Of a stretch of DNA of 64,000 bases, positions 10,954-23,584 are shown piece by piece. Location of the stretch: contig JARWKL010000008.1 in assembly GCA_029961685.1 (NCBI GenBank), forward strand, positions 4,032,501 to 4,096,500, in the 5' to 3' direction. The position numbers were made by a program, and so were the translations under genes. The first letter of the stretch is position 1. The number at the start of each line of letters is the position of its first letter. A model generated the notes under the pieces. That model ran no database searches and was not told where the DNA came from. It saw nothing but the letters and a program-made list of their open reading frames with translations. The DNA comes from Aristolochia californica (lineage: Eukaryota > Streptophyta > Magnoliopsida > Piperales > Aristolochiaceae).

Positions 10954-12805
10954 GAATTTGTCTTGGAGAGAGAATGAGATTTACTTTCTATTGCGTATAT
11001 GTGACCCTCCAAAGATAAAATTCTTCATGTGGAGCGCCTGTCAAGGCAAGATTCTCTCGGCAGACGTACTTAGAAGAAGAGGTCATCCCTCGATTGACCC
11101 CATGTGCCCATTTTGCAACTCTGACGCTGAAACCACAAGCCACATTTTACTTCAATGCATATTCTCTTGGAAGTTGTGGACCCTCATTCTTAGTAAGTTT
11201 GGGTTACAATTCTGCATGGCGGCTGATCTACTCTCGTTCAGTAAGTCGCTCACTGGTACCCCTCTGCCTAGCCTCAGAAAAATGATGATCTCTGCTTGTG
11301 TTAGTTTCATCCCGTGAGGCCTTTGGAATGAGCGCAATAGAAGACGATTTGATGCAAAATGTGAATCTACAGATCAGGTTGCAGATCGAGTGGTGAGTCA
11401 TATATCTACTTGGCTTCTAACTAAGAAAATCTTCTCTTCTTTGGGCACCCCTATCCGTGAAAACTGGAGAAATTTGGCTATCATGCATTATGGGACAAAG
11501 ATCCCGGTTTTGCAAGAATGGACTCCTCCTGAACCCGGTTACCTTAAGTTAAACTTTGATGGCTCGTCTCTTAGTAATCCTGGGATTTCTGGTTTCGGAG
11601 GAGTTATTTCAGACCATTCCGACAATCAGTTTTTCTCTTATGCCGGCCCTCTGGACATATCCTACTCTACGTCTGCAAAACTACATGGCCTCCTCTCTGG
11701 TCTCCTCATCTTCAAAAACAAATGTAGCGATCCTCTTCATATCGGAGGAGACTCAAAAGTGGTTATTGGATGGTGTGAGAGTGCTTCCCCTCCCTCGTGG
11801 CAGCATTGGGATGCCTTTCGGGAAATTTTAGAAATTACCTCAATTGTTTCTTGTATTTGGACTCACATTCCGAGATCCGCTAATTCGGCAGCAGATATGC
11901 TACCCTACAATCGCTAGTTGTAAGGGATTTGCTCCCCCAAATTTTGTAATCTTCTCTCGTTTTTTTTTTTTTTTAGAGGATGTGTGAATGTATTTAAAAG
12001 AAAAATTACAAACCTTGAAACTAAAAAGACATTTCCTCCACAACAAGATGTTGGAGGGTAACGCCTTTTTTCGCTTGAACATCGGCTAAATGATTAGCAG
12101 ATCTTGGAACATGTTTCCAAGTTCATAGTAAACCAGAAGTTAAATTACAAATTTCATCAAAAATCCTCCAATTGGAACACCAGTTTATAATGACTTGAGA
12201 ATCCCCTTCAACCAAGAGAGCACCGTCCTTTTTTTGTTTGAAGAGCTTCAGTCCGTTGAGCAAGCCATGCAATTCCGCACAAGTAGAGTCTGATACTCCA
12301 ATTGGACCCGCATAAGTGAAGAGAAGATTTGTTTGATCATCGTGAATTACTCCGCCAAATCCAGCTGGGCCCGGACACCCGAGAGCACTTCCATCAAAAT
12401 TGAGTTTAAAGTGTCCAGGAGGAGGTTTAGTCCATTCTACCATAATAGGAACCTTCGATGGAAAAGACATACCCGCAACATTTCGCCAATTTTCCCTCAT
12501 ATTTGTTGCTCTTAAATTACAGAATTCTTTGCGAAGGAGAACCAAAGAGCTAACTTGACCGACTATCTGTTCACAAAGAACATTCCGAGGAATAGCTTTC
12601 TGATTGAATTTATGATTGTTTCTTTCTTTCCATAAATTCCACACAATGTGCCCAACACAACAAGATATTAAAATTTTCCCTAACTTTGAAAGACAAGAGC
12701 TAACCAAAGTTAAGATAGTGTTTTGCAAATCTGGCGAAGGGCAATATAATAAACCGATTTTGCTTCTCTCGTTTTATTAATACATCTTTTTCAAAAAAAA
12801 AAAAG
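10954..12805 (+). mobile_element. 5'-truncated LINE with RNase H domain, split by a nested LINE
   Basis: The zinc-binding tail of a plant L1-type reverse transcriptase ([36 protein letters not shown]) is followed by an RNase H-like domain ([38 protein letters not shown]), at about 10960-11930. The 3' end (11940-11963) is interrupted and continues at 12776 into ATTAATACATCTTTTTC and a poly-A. An exact 16-bp TSD flanks the whole. The second RNase H acidic residue, usually in the AELHGLL block, is Lys here (SAKLHGLL). Stops break the frame, so it is inactive. Confidence 0.88.
11964..12762 (-). mobile_element. LINE nested inside the outer LINE, opposite strand
   Basis: The minus strand gives ISCCVGHIVWNLWKERNNH, then the RNase H domain GHFKLNFDGSALGCPGPAG, CAELHGLLNGLK and VEGDSQVIINWC. 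Its poly-A appears as the T-run 11961-11974 at the left end. The 13-bp string CTTCTCTCGTTTT flanks it at 11951-11963 and 12763-12775, so it landed in the 3' UTR of the outer LINE. Unlike the outer copy it keeps the AEL glutamate. Confidence 0.87.
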
Positions 12806-12821
12806 CATACCCTCTCAATCT
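12806..12821. repeat. Right TSD of outer LINE
   Basis: Exact match to 10938-10953, following the poly-A run. Confidence 0.85.
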
Positions 12822-14427
12822 CACTCCTTGCCTCTTCAATAAAATGCAAAAAAAGACAACTGAACAAGTCGGTCATATGCTATTTTGACCATCTACATAG
12901 TAAACTGGTGAGCCCTCTTGTTTCAAATAGCATATTGCAAATTGATTCTCTCTATGGCAAGGGCACTACTATAGGTTGCTAATCTGTTAGTGATATTTAA
13001 GGATTCTTGACTTCAGAGGTAAGAAGAAAAAACATAGGAGGTCAACACAGAGAAGAAGATTGGTTTTCTAGTATTTCAAAAATGATGAATGTGAAAATTC
13101 TAAGAACAACAGTGCATGAAAGGAGAGAAAACGTAGATTAGTGAAAAGGGAAAGAGAGAGAACATTTGTTTACTCTCTCACGCATTCAATTTATAAAAAT
13201 CTTATTACACTTAGAATTGAATTCAAAGTAAGCTACTAATGTCCCAATTACACCCATATTAAACTTACTAAAAAAAGACATTAAAAGACATAAAACACAA
13301 CTAGGAAACCTCTTGTAAATGTCCTCTTAATTCCAGCTTCTTGTTTGAGCTTGCACCAATTATGAGACTGCCTCCTCCATAAGACTCGACTTAGACTCCA
13401 CAAGATGGCTTCTTTCGCACTTTCCCTAAGTTGGGGTTTGCAACTTCATCTTGCAAGGCAAAAAAATTTCTCGGTCTTCAATCTTCTTCAACAACTTCAG
13501 CATCAACTGTTCTAAAATCTGCCATTTAATTGTTGATAAACACAAGCTCTTCAGCCTCCATGCTCCCTTGGATAGTTACCAACCTTGATCAATCTCTTCA
13601 CTTTAGGCTCTTACCACTATAGTATTCTATATTCTCTTCGTCAAGCTAGGGATACATGATACCAAGAAACCCAACTTGTCTAGAACCAATATGATAGACA
13701 AAATCACCCCTCCAGGCCATCTAAGAAAACTTCATGTACCACCATGCCTAGGTCAAAGACAAGTTGAGATACACACCAAACACAAAGGCGAAACCCCCCA
13801 CCTTTGAGGGAGTCAAAAGTCTTTACCCACTTTTAAGGGTAGCACCACATCTACCCATTTTTAAGGGTGCAAAACAAACTAACTTGCTCAACTCGAGCTG
13901 GATTTGAGCAATTCCTGCTCCACTAGAGAGTGGGTCAATAGGCATTGCTCCGAAGTGATGAAAACAACTGACAAAGGGTTGATTTAACTCAAGATGGACA
14001 AGGTTGATATAACTCAAGGTAGACAAGGTCGACCAATTTTAACACCTAAAAGAATAGCAGGATTAGCACATATGCTCTTAATTAACCATCGAGAACACTA
14101 TAAAATAGATATAAGGAAGAAAGATTGAAGAGAAAGGAGAAGAAACAAGAAGAAGACAGAAGCAAATAGGTCAACAAGATGCAACCTCGATAACAGAGAA
14201 AAGTCAATCACTAATCTCTTTTAGTAATATCACTTAAGTGATGTTACATCTTGACAAAAAATGCCCCTCATAAGAGGACTCGTACATCAATGAGTAAAAA
14301 GACTTAAGCATCCAAAATTTACAATTCAACCTCACCCAACTTTAAACTACTAATTTGGGTCACCATGACTAAGATATTACAAAACTACCCACATGTGAAA
14401 TTATTGAAGTACCCCTAACTTCTAACT
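12822..14427 (-). repeat. Region holding the 3' LTR side of Copia A
   Basis: On the minus strand, sequence after the purine tract CTTGAGGGGGAGAG (about 14430-14443) looks like an LTR: it has a pyrimidine-rich R-like stretch at about 14130-14170 and no coding capacity. The inner and outer edges cannot be set, because the presumed 5' LTR side (20082-20420) does not look similar. No gene is seen. Confidence 0.4.
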
Positions 14428-17400
14428 CTCCCCCTCAAGTTGGAGCATATATGTCAAGGAGTCCCAACTAGGTACAAAAATTATTGAAGTCTCGCTTCCC
14501 TATAGGCTTTTTGAATAAATCACCAATCTGCTTGGTGGTCCTACTATACAAGGTAACTACCTAGCCACTAATCATTGTATCTCTTGCAAAGTGAAGATCA
14601 ACTTCAATATGCTTTGTTATAGAAAAAAGGATTACTAGCAATAAAGATGGTTGCTTGATTGTTACAACCAAGCACAGGGTCTTCAAAAGCAAGTTCTAAC
14701 TCCTATAAAACTAACTGAATCCACTTAAGTTCGCTCACAGTATGAAACATTGTTAGATAATCTGCCTCTGCACTGGAACGTACCACTACATTCTATTTTT
14801 ATACTCAACTAACGAGGTTGCCTCTACTGAATACACAAAAACCTGAGGTGGATTTTTTGTCCAGTTTAGATCAAACATAATCAGCACCTGAGTATTATTC
14901 CACCATGAGGTGATCATGAGGTGTATAAAGTATCCCCTTGCTTGGAGCTCCCTTCAAATACTGTAAGATCCTCTGAGCTGCTTCAAGATGAACTTTGCAA
15001 GGAGACTCCTTAAACTAGCTTACTACAGTAACAGGAAAGGTAATATCAAGTATTGTTTCAGCACATATATCAATTGTTCAACCAATCTTCTATATATAGT
15101 CCTGTCTTTCAGTAAAGGGCTGTCCTCACACAAATTCTAACTTATCGCTATAAAAGTATCCACACCGGTTTAGCTCTTAATAACTCATACTCATGTAACA
15201 TCTCGATAATATACTTTCTCTATGACAATACTACACCTTACTTTTGACCACCTCAATCCCCATAGAATATTTCAGGCCAAGATTCTTGGCTTGGAAGTAT
15301 CTGCTCAGCTTTGCTTTCACTTCTTCAATCTATTTTTATCACTTCCAAACAGCACAATGTCGTCTACGTACAACACAAGAACCACACTTCCAAATTCTCA
15401 ATAAAAAAAAAAAGAATGATTACAGTGGCTCCTCACATATCCAAAGGTTGTGACAACTATACTAAAGTTATCAAACCAGGCCCTTGGCCATGTAACTTAC
15501 AGACCTTCCCATTCTTCCTCTGAGCAATATTACCAAGGAGGTTGCTCCATATAAACCTTCCCCTATATGTGACCATAGAGGAATACATTTTTAATATCAA
15601 GCTGAAATAAAGGCCAACCCTTATTGCAACAAAAATCGAAATTCAAATTGTCCTCATGCAAGCCACCAGAGGAAAGGTGTCAAATACATCCACTCTATAT
15701 GGTTGGGTGTAATTCTTAGCCACCAATCACATCTCATTCCTGTCAACTATTCCGTTAGCATTACTATTAATGATCTTATACCTAACAACAACCATCAATA
15801 TTGGCATTTGTAGGAGGCTCAACTAAAGTCCAAGTTTGCAGAGTTTGTAAGGCGTCTATCTTATCGTCCATAACTCTTTTCCACTCAGCTGAACACAAGG
15901 CATCATGCACTATATAGGGATAGAAACACAGGACAACGAAGTGCCAAATGATGGCAATGATGGTAATAAACTATGGAAAGAGACAGAAGGAAGGAGAATT
16001 TACTCTCTCTCACCTACCTGGAAAAAAAATCGTTCGGCTTCTTCCCAAATTCAAAGTGGCAGTAAAATGTTACATTGGAAATGGAGGATTAACAAGATTC
16101 TGGAATGATTGGTGGACTGGCCAATCTCCTCTCAAATAAGTTTTCTAGAAATATTTGCCCTCTCAGGTAACTCGAAGGTTCTTGTCTTTGACGTCTGATC
16201 AAAATATGGAGATTGGAATTTAAATCTTAGAAGACATCTCACTGACCCAGAAGTTCTCCTTGCATCCGAGCTCCTTCACCACTTTCCAACCAGACAGCCA
16301 AACAACTCAGGTGACTCTCTAATATGGACTCCCATTCCAAAAGGAACCTTCTCCACATCCTCCGCCTACAAATTCTTAAACAACCTTTCCACAACTCTCC
16401 CAAAGCACCATGTCGCCTATGTATGGGACCACCTTCCCCCCCCCCCCCCCCCCACCCCACCCCCCGGTGCCAAATTCTTCATCTGGTCTGCTTGTAGGAA
16501 CAAAATCCTCACTTTCGATTCCTTGATCCATAGGGGCACCCCTGTCTTAGACCCTTTCTGCCCTTTCTGCAAAAATACTCCAGAAACAGCAACCCATATT
16601 CTCCTATCATGTCAATACGCCCACTTAGTCTGGATGTCCCTCTTAAGCAAAATTGGTCTCCAATACTGTGCCTCCGGGAACTTAACAGACATTGTCCTCT
16701 CACTCATTAACTCAAACCTCCCAAAGCTAGGTACAATGATTATATCTTGTTGTGTGGGTCATATAATTTGGGTGCTCTAGAAAGAACGTAATAAGAGGAA
16801 ATTCAAATTCAAAACCTCCTTTGTTGAGGTTATGACTAAGCAAATATCTAATCAAGTTTCTGTCTGGCTATTAAATAAATAAGAATTCAAAAACCTCGGT
16901 GGTTCAAACTTCAGGAATAATTGGCAATCTATCGCTGGGCTATCTCTGCCCCCTTGTCCTCCTACTATGGCAATATGGGTCCCCCCCCTCGGGTACATGA
17001 AGCTCAACTTTGATGGAAGTGCTCTCGGCTTCCCAGGTCCAGCAGGGTTCGAAGGTGTCATCCATGATGAAAAGGGTGATCTCCTCTTCTCCTATGCAGG
17101 CCCCCTCGGCATTTCAGATTCTACTACAGCAGAGCTCTCGGGTCTCTTACACAGGCTCAAAATCTTCTATGGCAATCTTTTTGGTCCCCTTTGTATTGAA
17201 GGTGACTCAAAAGTGGTCATCAACTGGTGTGCAAACCACGGCCATCCCCCATGGCGTCACTGGGATATGTTCAAAGAAATATGTAATTTATTTTCTCCTT
17301 TAAACTGTAAGTGGAATCACATTCCACGATCTGCTAATCACCTGGTAGATTCCCAGGCCAAGGCGGGAATCTCTCTCCAACATTTTGTTGTGGAGTCAGG

Positions 17401-20081
17401 CCCCCGACATTAGGTTTGTAATCTTCCTTCTTTGTTTTAATATATGCACCATTATTCAAAAAAAAAAAAAAACTATGGAAAGAGACATACTTGGATATAG
17501 GATAGCATGTACCTTTTTTTTTGGCAATGAGAAGATCCAATCATCAAAGATGGAATCTAAAAGCTTGGAGGAAGATGGTCCAAACATGTCTGAAGCGAAC
17601 ATATCTGGGACTTGATGTTGTATTTCACTGTAGGACTGCTGCTTGTGTACCTTTCTCTGTTGTTATACCGACAAAAGTTTATTTAGAATAGAAGTGTAAG
17701 GTATAGTGAGACTATCCATAACTAAAGAGGTATAGGAGACTAAACAACCACTATAGGATGACATAGAAACACAAATGATGGACTGAAAACTGGAGTAATT
17801 TCAAAAAATGTCGCATCTACTGCAATATAAGTTCTTTAGTTAGAAAGATCATAACATTTATAGCCTTTCTGAGTAAGAGGATAGCCAAGGAAAATACATT
17901 GTACAACATGAGGAGACAACTTATCATTTTGTGGACCAATAGAATGAACAAAATATAATGAACCAAACACCTGGGGTGTGACATTAAATAAGGAACATCC
18001 CGGCTTAAGCACTTGTAAAGGGATGTTTTCTCCCAAAACAAAAGATGGCATTTTGTTAATCAAGAAACATGATCTGAGCAGCATCTCCCCAATACAATTT
18101 TGTGACATTAGTTTGAAACAAAAAGGTACGTGCTACTTCCAGCAAATGTCGATTTTTGTATTCGGTAACTCCATCTTGTCGTGGGATATACACACATAAC
18201 AATTCCCATTAGAAGCACAAAAGAAGTAAAAATTGTGGTTCATGAACTCAAGACCATTATATGAATGAATATTATGAATAGAAACACCAAATTGAGTTTT
18301 TATTTCATTGAAAAACTTGACAAATTACATCAAAAACTTCAAAGTACTCCCTATGATAATACACTCAAGTGACTCTACTACAATCATCTATAAATGTTAA
18401 AAAAAATTGGAAACCAAACAAGTTGAAAGTCCTACAAGGACCCTAGACATTTGAATATACTAATTCAAACTGAATTTGGCTATAACTGCTACTCAATGGA
18501 AAAGAACTCTCGTGGTGCTTCCTAAGTTGGCACAATCGACCTTGAAAAGATAAATCTGAAGGCAAAATAGGAAGGAACTAACGCAACTTCAAAGGAGATG
18601 GATGTCCCAGCCGTAGATGCCACAAGTAAGGTGTTACAGCACCCATGTGGTAGAGGCCTCTACTCTCATGTCTGGAACCAACCATCCTCCTCGTTTGCAA
18701 ACCCTGGAACACACAATGAGAATGAAAAAATGTAACAAAACAATTTCACGATTTAGTGAGTTGGCTTACTAGCAGTAAATTGACTAGAAATTTGGGAACA
18801 TATAAGACAGAAGACAACAAAAACTGGTGTGGATGAACAACCCCTTTGCCTGTTACAAATGAAGAAGACTCATTTGCTAGTTGCACAGACATCGAAGAGG
18901 AGGAAGGATATTAAGTAGTGAACAAGGATAATGTACCTGACATATGGGCCAATGCCCCAGAATTAATAACCCATGACTGAGAAAACACACATAACGCAAA
19001 TGTACTTGGTATAGCCAGAGTGGTATTGGTTGAGGATGAAGTGTTGGCCACAATAAAAGTAGAAGTAGGAGCAGCTATTAGTTGACCCAATCGACGAAGA
19101 AGTTGTTGAATTTCATCTTGTGAGCTATTGTTACATCCCTATGCACTTTCGGTGACATCAAATATAGTGGAATTGGCTTGTGTTGGTTTTCCAAACATAT
19201 CTCAACACTTTTCAGAATTATGATTGGATTGATCACAGTGTACACTCTTTCTATCTCAGCACTTTTCAGAATTATGATTAGACTGATCATAGTATACACT
19301 CTTTCTATCTCCATGACCGCAGCCTTGACCTCCTCCACAATGACCCCCCGTCTTTGACCTCCCCCTCTCCCTATAGATGTCTCAGATCAAGTAGGAGTGG
19401 AGAACAAGTTAAGAGCTACAACATCTGAAGTCTCAATGTCACTACTAGCTTTGGATACAACTACACTTTCAAATCTAATCATCCTATTATAAGCTTTCTC
19501 TAGTATAGAGACATTATCATCTACTAATATCTATGCTTGTAGGGCCTCATACTCAAGTCCTAATCCATCTAAAAATCTAGCCACTTGAATCCATCCTTCT
19601 TTCTCTAGTAGTTGCACAAGCTTTGTGGCAAAAGGATAAAGCACAGCTATTACCTACAACACCCCCAGCATTTCCGTGAAATACTCTATAACAATCTTTT
19701 CATCCCTGCTCATATTAAAGAACTTATAATTAATAGACACAAGACAAATTGTTTTCTTAATAAAAAAAAAATAGACTCGAGAGTTTTTCTCATGTCCTTA
19801 GCAATGTCACAAATAATTACTTGATTATAGACATGGGGCCACATAAAATTCACTGTCCAAGTTGGAACTTGGTGATCCTCTGCTTTACAAATGTTCAGGA
19901 GGAACTTCTCTTATATACTTTGTTTACCTCTTTGCAATCAAAAGCTTCTTAACAGCTTTTGACCAATTCAGATAATTTGACCCATTTAACTTACCTGAAG
20001 TAATTTGAATAGAGTCTTATGCTTTGTAGGCTTATTAGTCTTAATCGGAGTGATGAGTTCTCCAATATCTGCCATAATGAC
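14428..20081 (-). mobile_element. Copia A, decayed, gag to RNase H
   Basis: Read on the minus strand from 20081: gag start (ATGGCAGATATTGGAGAACTC, then LNGSNYLNWSKAVKKLLI), gag middle (VARFLDGLGLEYEALQA near 19430-19580), and the integrase C-terminal part at 17836-18108 (LINKMPSFVLGENIPLQVL, VFGSLYFVHSIGPQNDKLS, FLGYPLTQKGYKCYD). RT follows at about 15000-15900 (WKRVMDDKIDALQTLQTWTLVEPP and downstream) and the RNase H/LTR junction is near 14430. Many stops and frameshifts. A LINE (15986-17472) interrupts it. Confidence 0.8.
15968..17487 (+). mobile_element. LINE inserted in Copia A, with target-site duplication
   Basis: AAACTATGGAAAGAGACA occurs at 15968-15985 and again at 17470-17487 after a poly-A run, so 15986-17472 is a 5'-truncated LINE of about 1.5 kb. 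Coding traces are the zinc-binding region (DPFCPFCKNTPETATHILLSC, 16523-16780) and RNase H ([55 protein letters not shown] at 16967-17413). All four RNase H acidic positions appear kept in this copy. A C-run at 16437-16463 lies in its middle. Confidence 0.9.
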
Positions 20082-20784
20082 GCTCAATTAATAGTCACTA
20101 TACCAAGAATAATCAGCCAATAAACTACACAAAACACCTTGTAGAAAATACCTCTCAAATCCAAAAATAATGTGTGTAAACACCTCAGGACCCCATACTT
20201 CAATAAAAAAAACAGATTTGATACTCAACAATCCTTTAGTAATAGCACGTGCAGTAATTGACTAAGAAACAACACCAAATATAAGCCTAATTATGTCTCC
20301 AGATAAACCTATGTCCCAAACTAGATGACCTAGGCACAAGAACTCCAAATTATCTTCAGGACTTCATTCCATCCATATAGGATCACAAAGACACATAATA
20401 ACTGTTTTAGATAGCCACACTGTTAAATTGGGTCCAAGGCTCTATCCCAAAATGACTTAGCCAATACAACCCAAGAGACCGGTCTATTTATTTATTTATT
20501 TATTCTTATTCTGTTTGTTATGGCAACCTGATAGAGGTGTAGTTGCTGAGTTTTTCGTTTGCTCCACGCACTCCATGCACACTATCTGCTGGAGGAGGAT
20601 TACAATCAATTCCAGACTGTTTTTGGAATTCATAGTTTGATTCTTAATGCCAAGACAGAGTCTGTTTCTGGTTCTGAATTGAGGTGGTGCACTCCTTGAG
20701 ATATTTATGAGTTTCAATAGCTGCTTGGAGAACTTTGATCATTTTTTTGTTTTTGGCCTGTCATGCCTGAAGATTATAGGTTCG
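20082..20784 (-). repeat. Copia A upstream side and partial TRIM-like LTR
   Basis: Non-coding. It holds the leader side of Copia A (minus). At 20425-20468 there is a stretch (TGTTAAATTGGGTCCAAG... CCCAAAATGAC) matching the end of the 119-bp LTR at 22634-22752. A short ATTT repeat lies at 20485-20505. No gene seen. Confidence 0.45.
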
Positions 20785-22569
20785 TCTAGCTTTCTTTTTT
20801 TTTCCTGGAAAGACAAGTTGAGTTTCCCATTCTTTTGGTTTCCCAATCCTTGCAGGTATTCCTAACTACTTCCTTTCTTTCCTGCCCCGCTTCTATCAGC
20901 TAGCGCATCAACATGATCAAGAGACGTTTCTTGTGGCGTGGCACTAGAAATGAGTTTCATTATCACCTAGTCAATTGGGATGATGTGTGTATGTTGAAGT
21001 CATTGGGTGGTCTCGGGATTAGACGCACCAAGGAAATGGGGCACGCTCTGTTAATCAAGTGGTTTTGGAAGCTCAACTCCACCTCGAGGGCATCTTGGAA
21101 GCCAATGGTTGCCTCCAAGCTTTGGCATCTCGGAGATAGATGGATTACTGACGTCAACCGTTGTCACCTCTCCCCCATCTGGAAGGCTATGTTCTATCTC
21201 CTCTCTACATTCCGTGCTGCCATTCGGTTCTTTGTTGGGAATGGCTCCAACCTGCGTTTTCAGACAAATAGGTGGTCGGGTGATGGCTCTCCTCATCATA
21301 CCCACCACTTCTTCAGCTTGGGGAAATGGCTCATGGGATCTTCGTCTTAAGCGCGGTCTTACTGATGAGGATGCCATTTATGTCTGCGGCCTGATTGATA
21401 GTCTTGGTAGTATTAAGGTCCGTCCCCAGACAGCTGACTAGTTGATTTGGCTCCCTGACGACAGCGGGTGCTTCTCGATCTCCTCAGCCTACCGCCATCT
21501 TATGGGATGGACCTGACCTCCTACCCCTCATCCAGCCGCCTTTGCTTGGTGCCTCTTGGCCTCACCCAAGGTGAAATTTTTTCTTTGGAGTGCTTGCTGC
21601 AACAGAATCCTCACTGCCGACAACCTTATCAAGCGTGGCAACACCACTCCCGATCCTCTCTGCCCCTTCTACGGGACGGGGACTGAGACTATTAACCACC
21701 TTTTTCTCCATTGTGGCTTTGCATGGAAGGTCTGAACTTATATGATCGACAGTATGGGCCTCAGTTTTTGCATCCTGCTCGACCTGAGTACCATGTGCCG
21801 CTTCTCCCGTGGGACCCGCCTTCCCAGCCTTGGCAAGCTTTTGCTAGCTGCTTGCATTGCTTTCGTCTCATGGTGTCTCTGGAAGGAGAGGAACTTCAAA
21901 CAGTTTGACTGTGCTATTCGCTCTGCTGTTGAGGTATCCTGTACTGCCACGGGGCACATTTCTACCTGGATCCGCACTCAGAAAGAATATCCCTGCCTTT
22001 CTTGTGCCCCTTCCTACACCAACTAAAAGATTATTGCTCAGATGTCTGTTCCCTCTGCTCTACATCAAGTTACTGTTTGGGTGTCTCCTCCCACTGGTTA
22101 TTATAAGCTTAATTTTGATGGTAGCATCTTTGGGAACCCAGGTTTGGCTGGCTTTGGCGAGGTATTTTTGATCCTGGAGGCACTGCTATTATCTCTTACT
22201 CTGGTTCTCTCGGCATTGTTGACTCGACCATTGCTGAGCTCTCCGGGCTCCTTCACGGCTTGCGCATATTTCAGGATCGCTTCAGAGGTCCTCTTATCAT
22301 GGAAGGAGACTCCAAAGTTGTCATCGGATGGTGCTCCACCTCATCCTTCCCCCTTGGCGTCATTGGCAGTTTTATCTTGATATTATGGACAATGTTTCCA
22401 CTATTTCTTGTATTCGATCTCATGTACTTAGATCAGCCAATTCAGCTGCCGATTTGTGTGGTAAATAGGATCCCCCCCCCCACTCTTTCAATCTCTTATT
22501 GTTAGGGGAGGCCTCCCTTGATGTATTCTCTTTCTCTTTGAAATAAAATTATCACCGTTTAAAAAAAAT
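20785..22569 (+). mobile_element. LINE, RT C-terminus to RNase H and poly-A
   Basis: RT thumb-region motif IPNYFLSFLPRFYQ then IKRRFLWRGTRNEFHYHLVNW and GGLGIRRTKEMGHALLIKW (20860-21100). The zinc-binding region is KVKFFLWSACCNRILTADNL (21570-21640) and ETINHLFLHCGFAWKV. RNase H follows ([49 protein letters not shown]; 22042-22350). A short poly-A sits at 22558-22569. Frame changes are frequent. I found no TSD, and the 5' edge is approximate. Confidence 0.82.
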
Positions 22570-22633
22570 AGAACTCAACGGTTAGTTCTTTATCCTCTTT
22601 TGTGCCTTAACATAAGGTTTAATGGTTTGTGTG

Positions 22634-22752
22634 TGTTAAATTGGGTCCAAGGGCTTATCGCAAAATGACTAGCCAACTTAGGAAACTTCTTTACCAACTA
22701 ATAAACTCAAGATCTTTGTACTCACTAATCTATGTGGGACTATTCCTTAACA
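22634..22752 (-). repeat. 119-bp TRIM-like LTR
   Basis: On the minus strand it runs from TGTTAAGGAATAGTCCCACA to CCCAATTTAACA. It follows a purine-rich tract (GAATGGGAG) and has TG...CA ends, as in short non-autonomous TRIM elements. Partial relatives occur at 20425-20468 and, in + orientation, at 40811-40852. Confidence 0.65.
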
Positions 22753-22765
22753 CTCCCATTCACGT

Positions 22766-22915
22766 GTAAACCCTCTTTTGTGGCTCTACAAGTGGATAAT
22801 TTAGGAGTAGGCAGTTTAGGTGTAGGCCCTCTTTTGAGGCTCTACAAGTAGATAGTTTTAGGTGTAGGCCTTTTTTTGTGGCTCTATAAGTAGATAGTTT
22901 AGGTGTAGGCCCACA
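22766..22915. repeat. About 42-bp tandem repeat, about 3 copies
   Basis: A unit built on GGCTCTACAAGTAGATAGTTT and AGGTGTAGGCCCTCTTTTG recurs at about 22790, 22838 and 22880. It lies between the 119-bp LTR and a TGGTATCAGAACAGG primer-binding-like site at 22924-22938 (minus), so it probably is the internal part of the TRIM-like element. Confidence 0.65.
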
Positions 22916-22939
22916 TATGAGTACCTGTTCTGATACCAT

Positions 22940-23584
22940 TCTTATTTACAACTGCACCTTCAGCTCGAATAAATCTGTTAAAAGTTTGCTCAAGAGTGGT
23001 CACATCCTCATTAACCAAAAATTGGGCTCTAATAGCATCATACTCGTGCCCCAAACCATCCAAAAACCGGGCTACTTGAATCTGATTTTCTTTCTTACGG
23101 ATGTCTTCAACAATCGTAGTAAAAGGATGAAATGTACTAATTTCCTGTAGTACTCCCCTCATCTCAGTGAAATAATTGTTACTGATCTACCTCCACGCTT
23201 TATATTATAGAACTCCACATATAACTCATAGATCCTTGATAAATTACTTTCTTGAGACAAAATAGAAGCCAATGTAGTCCACATTGCCTTAGCAGTATTG
23301 CAACTCAAAATCTGATCACTAAATCTGGATTCCATACTATTGACCAACCTAGTCATTACTAAATTATCTTCTGCCACCTAATCTTCAGTAACAGGTACCG
23401 GGGGATCATCATTTTTATATTTTGCCATTCTTCTGGCACTCAAATACATCAAAACTGATCTAGACCAATTTACATAATTCGATCCATTCAACCGGATCGT
23501 AGTTATCTGAATAGACTGAGAGAATTTCACATCTGAGCTCTCAGCAATCCTTTGGACAGCAACCCATGTGCTGGAATCAGCCAT
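22940..23584 (-). mobile_element. Copia B gag remnant
   Basis: The gag starts at 23584 (MADSSTWVAVQRIAESSD, then RLNGSNYVNWSRSVLMYLSA). It continues NLVMTRLVNSMESRFSDQIL, MWTTLASILSQESNLSRIYE and ARFLDGLGHEYDAIRAQFLV, the UBN2-type gag of Copia elements. One stop (about 23376) and a frame change (about 23160) break it. It ends abruptly at the PBS-like motif of the TRIM-like element. No protease, integrase or RT follows. Confidence 0.78.

Noticed and set aside
20425..22680. Similar 44-bp strings at 20425 and 22634 as a possible TSD for the LINE between them
   Set aside because: They differ at several positions and one is part of a 119-bp LTR; they are two copies of an LTR end, not a TSD.
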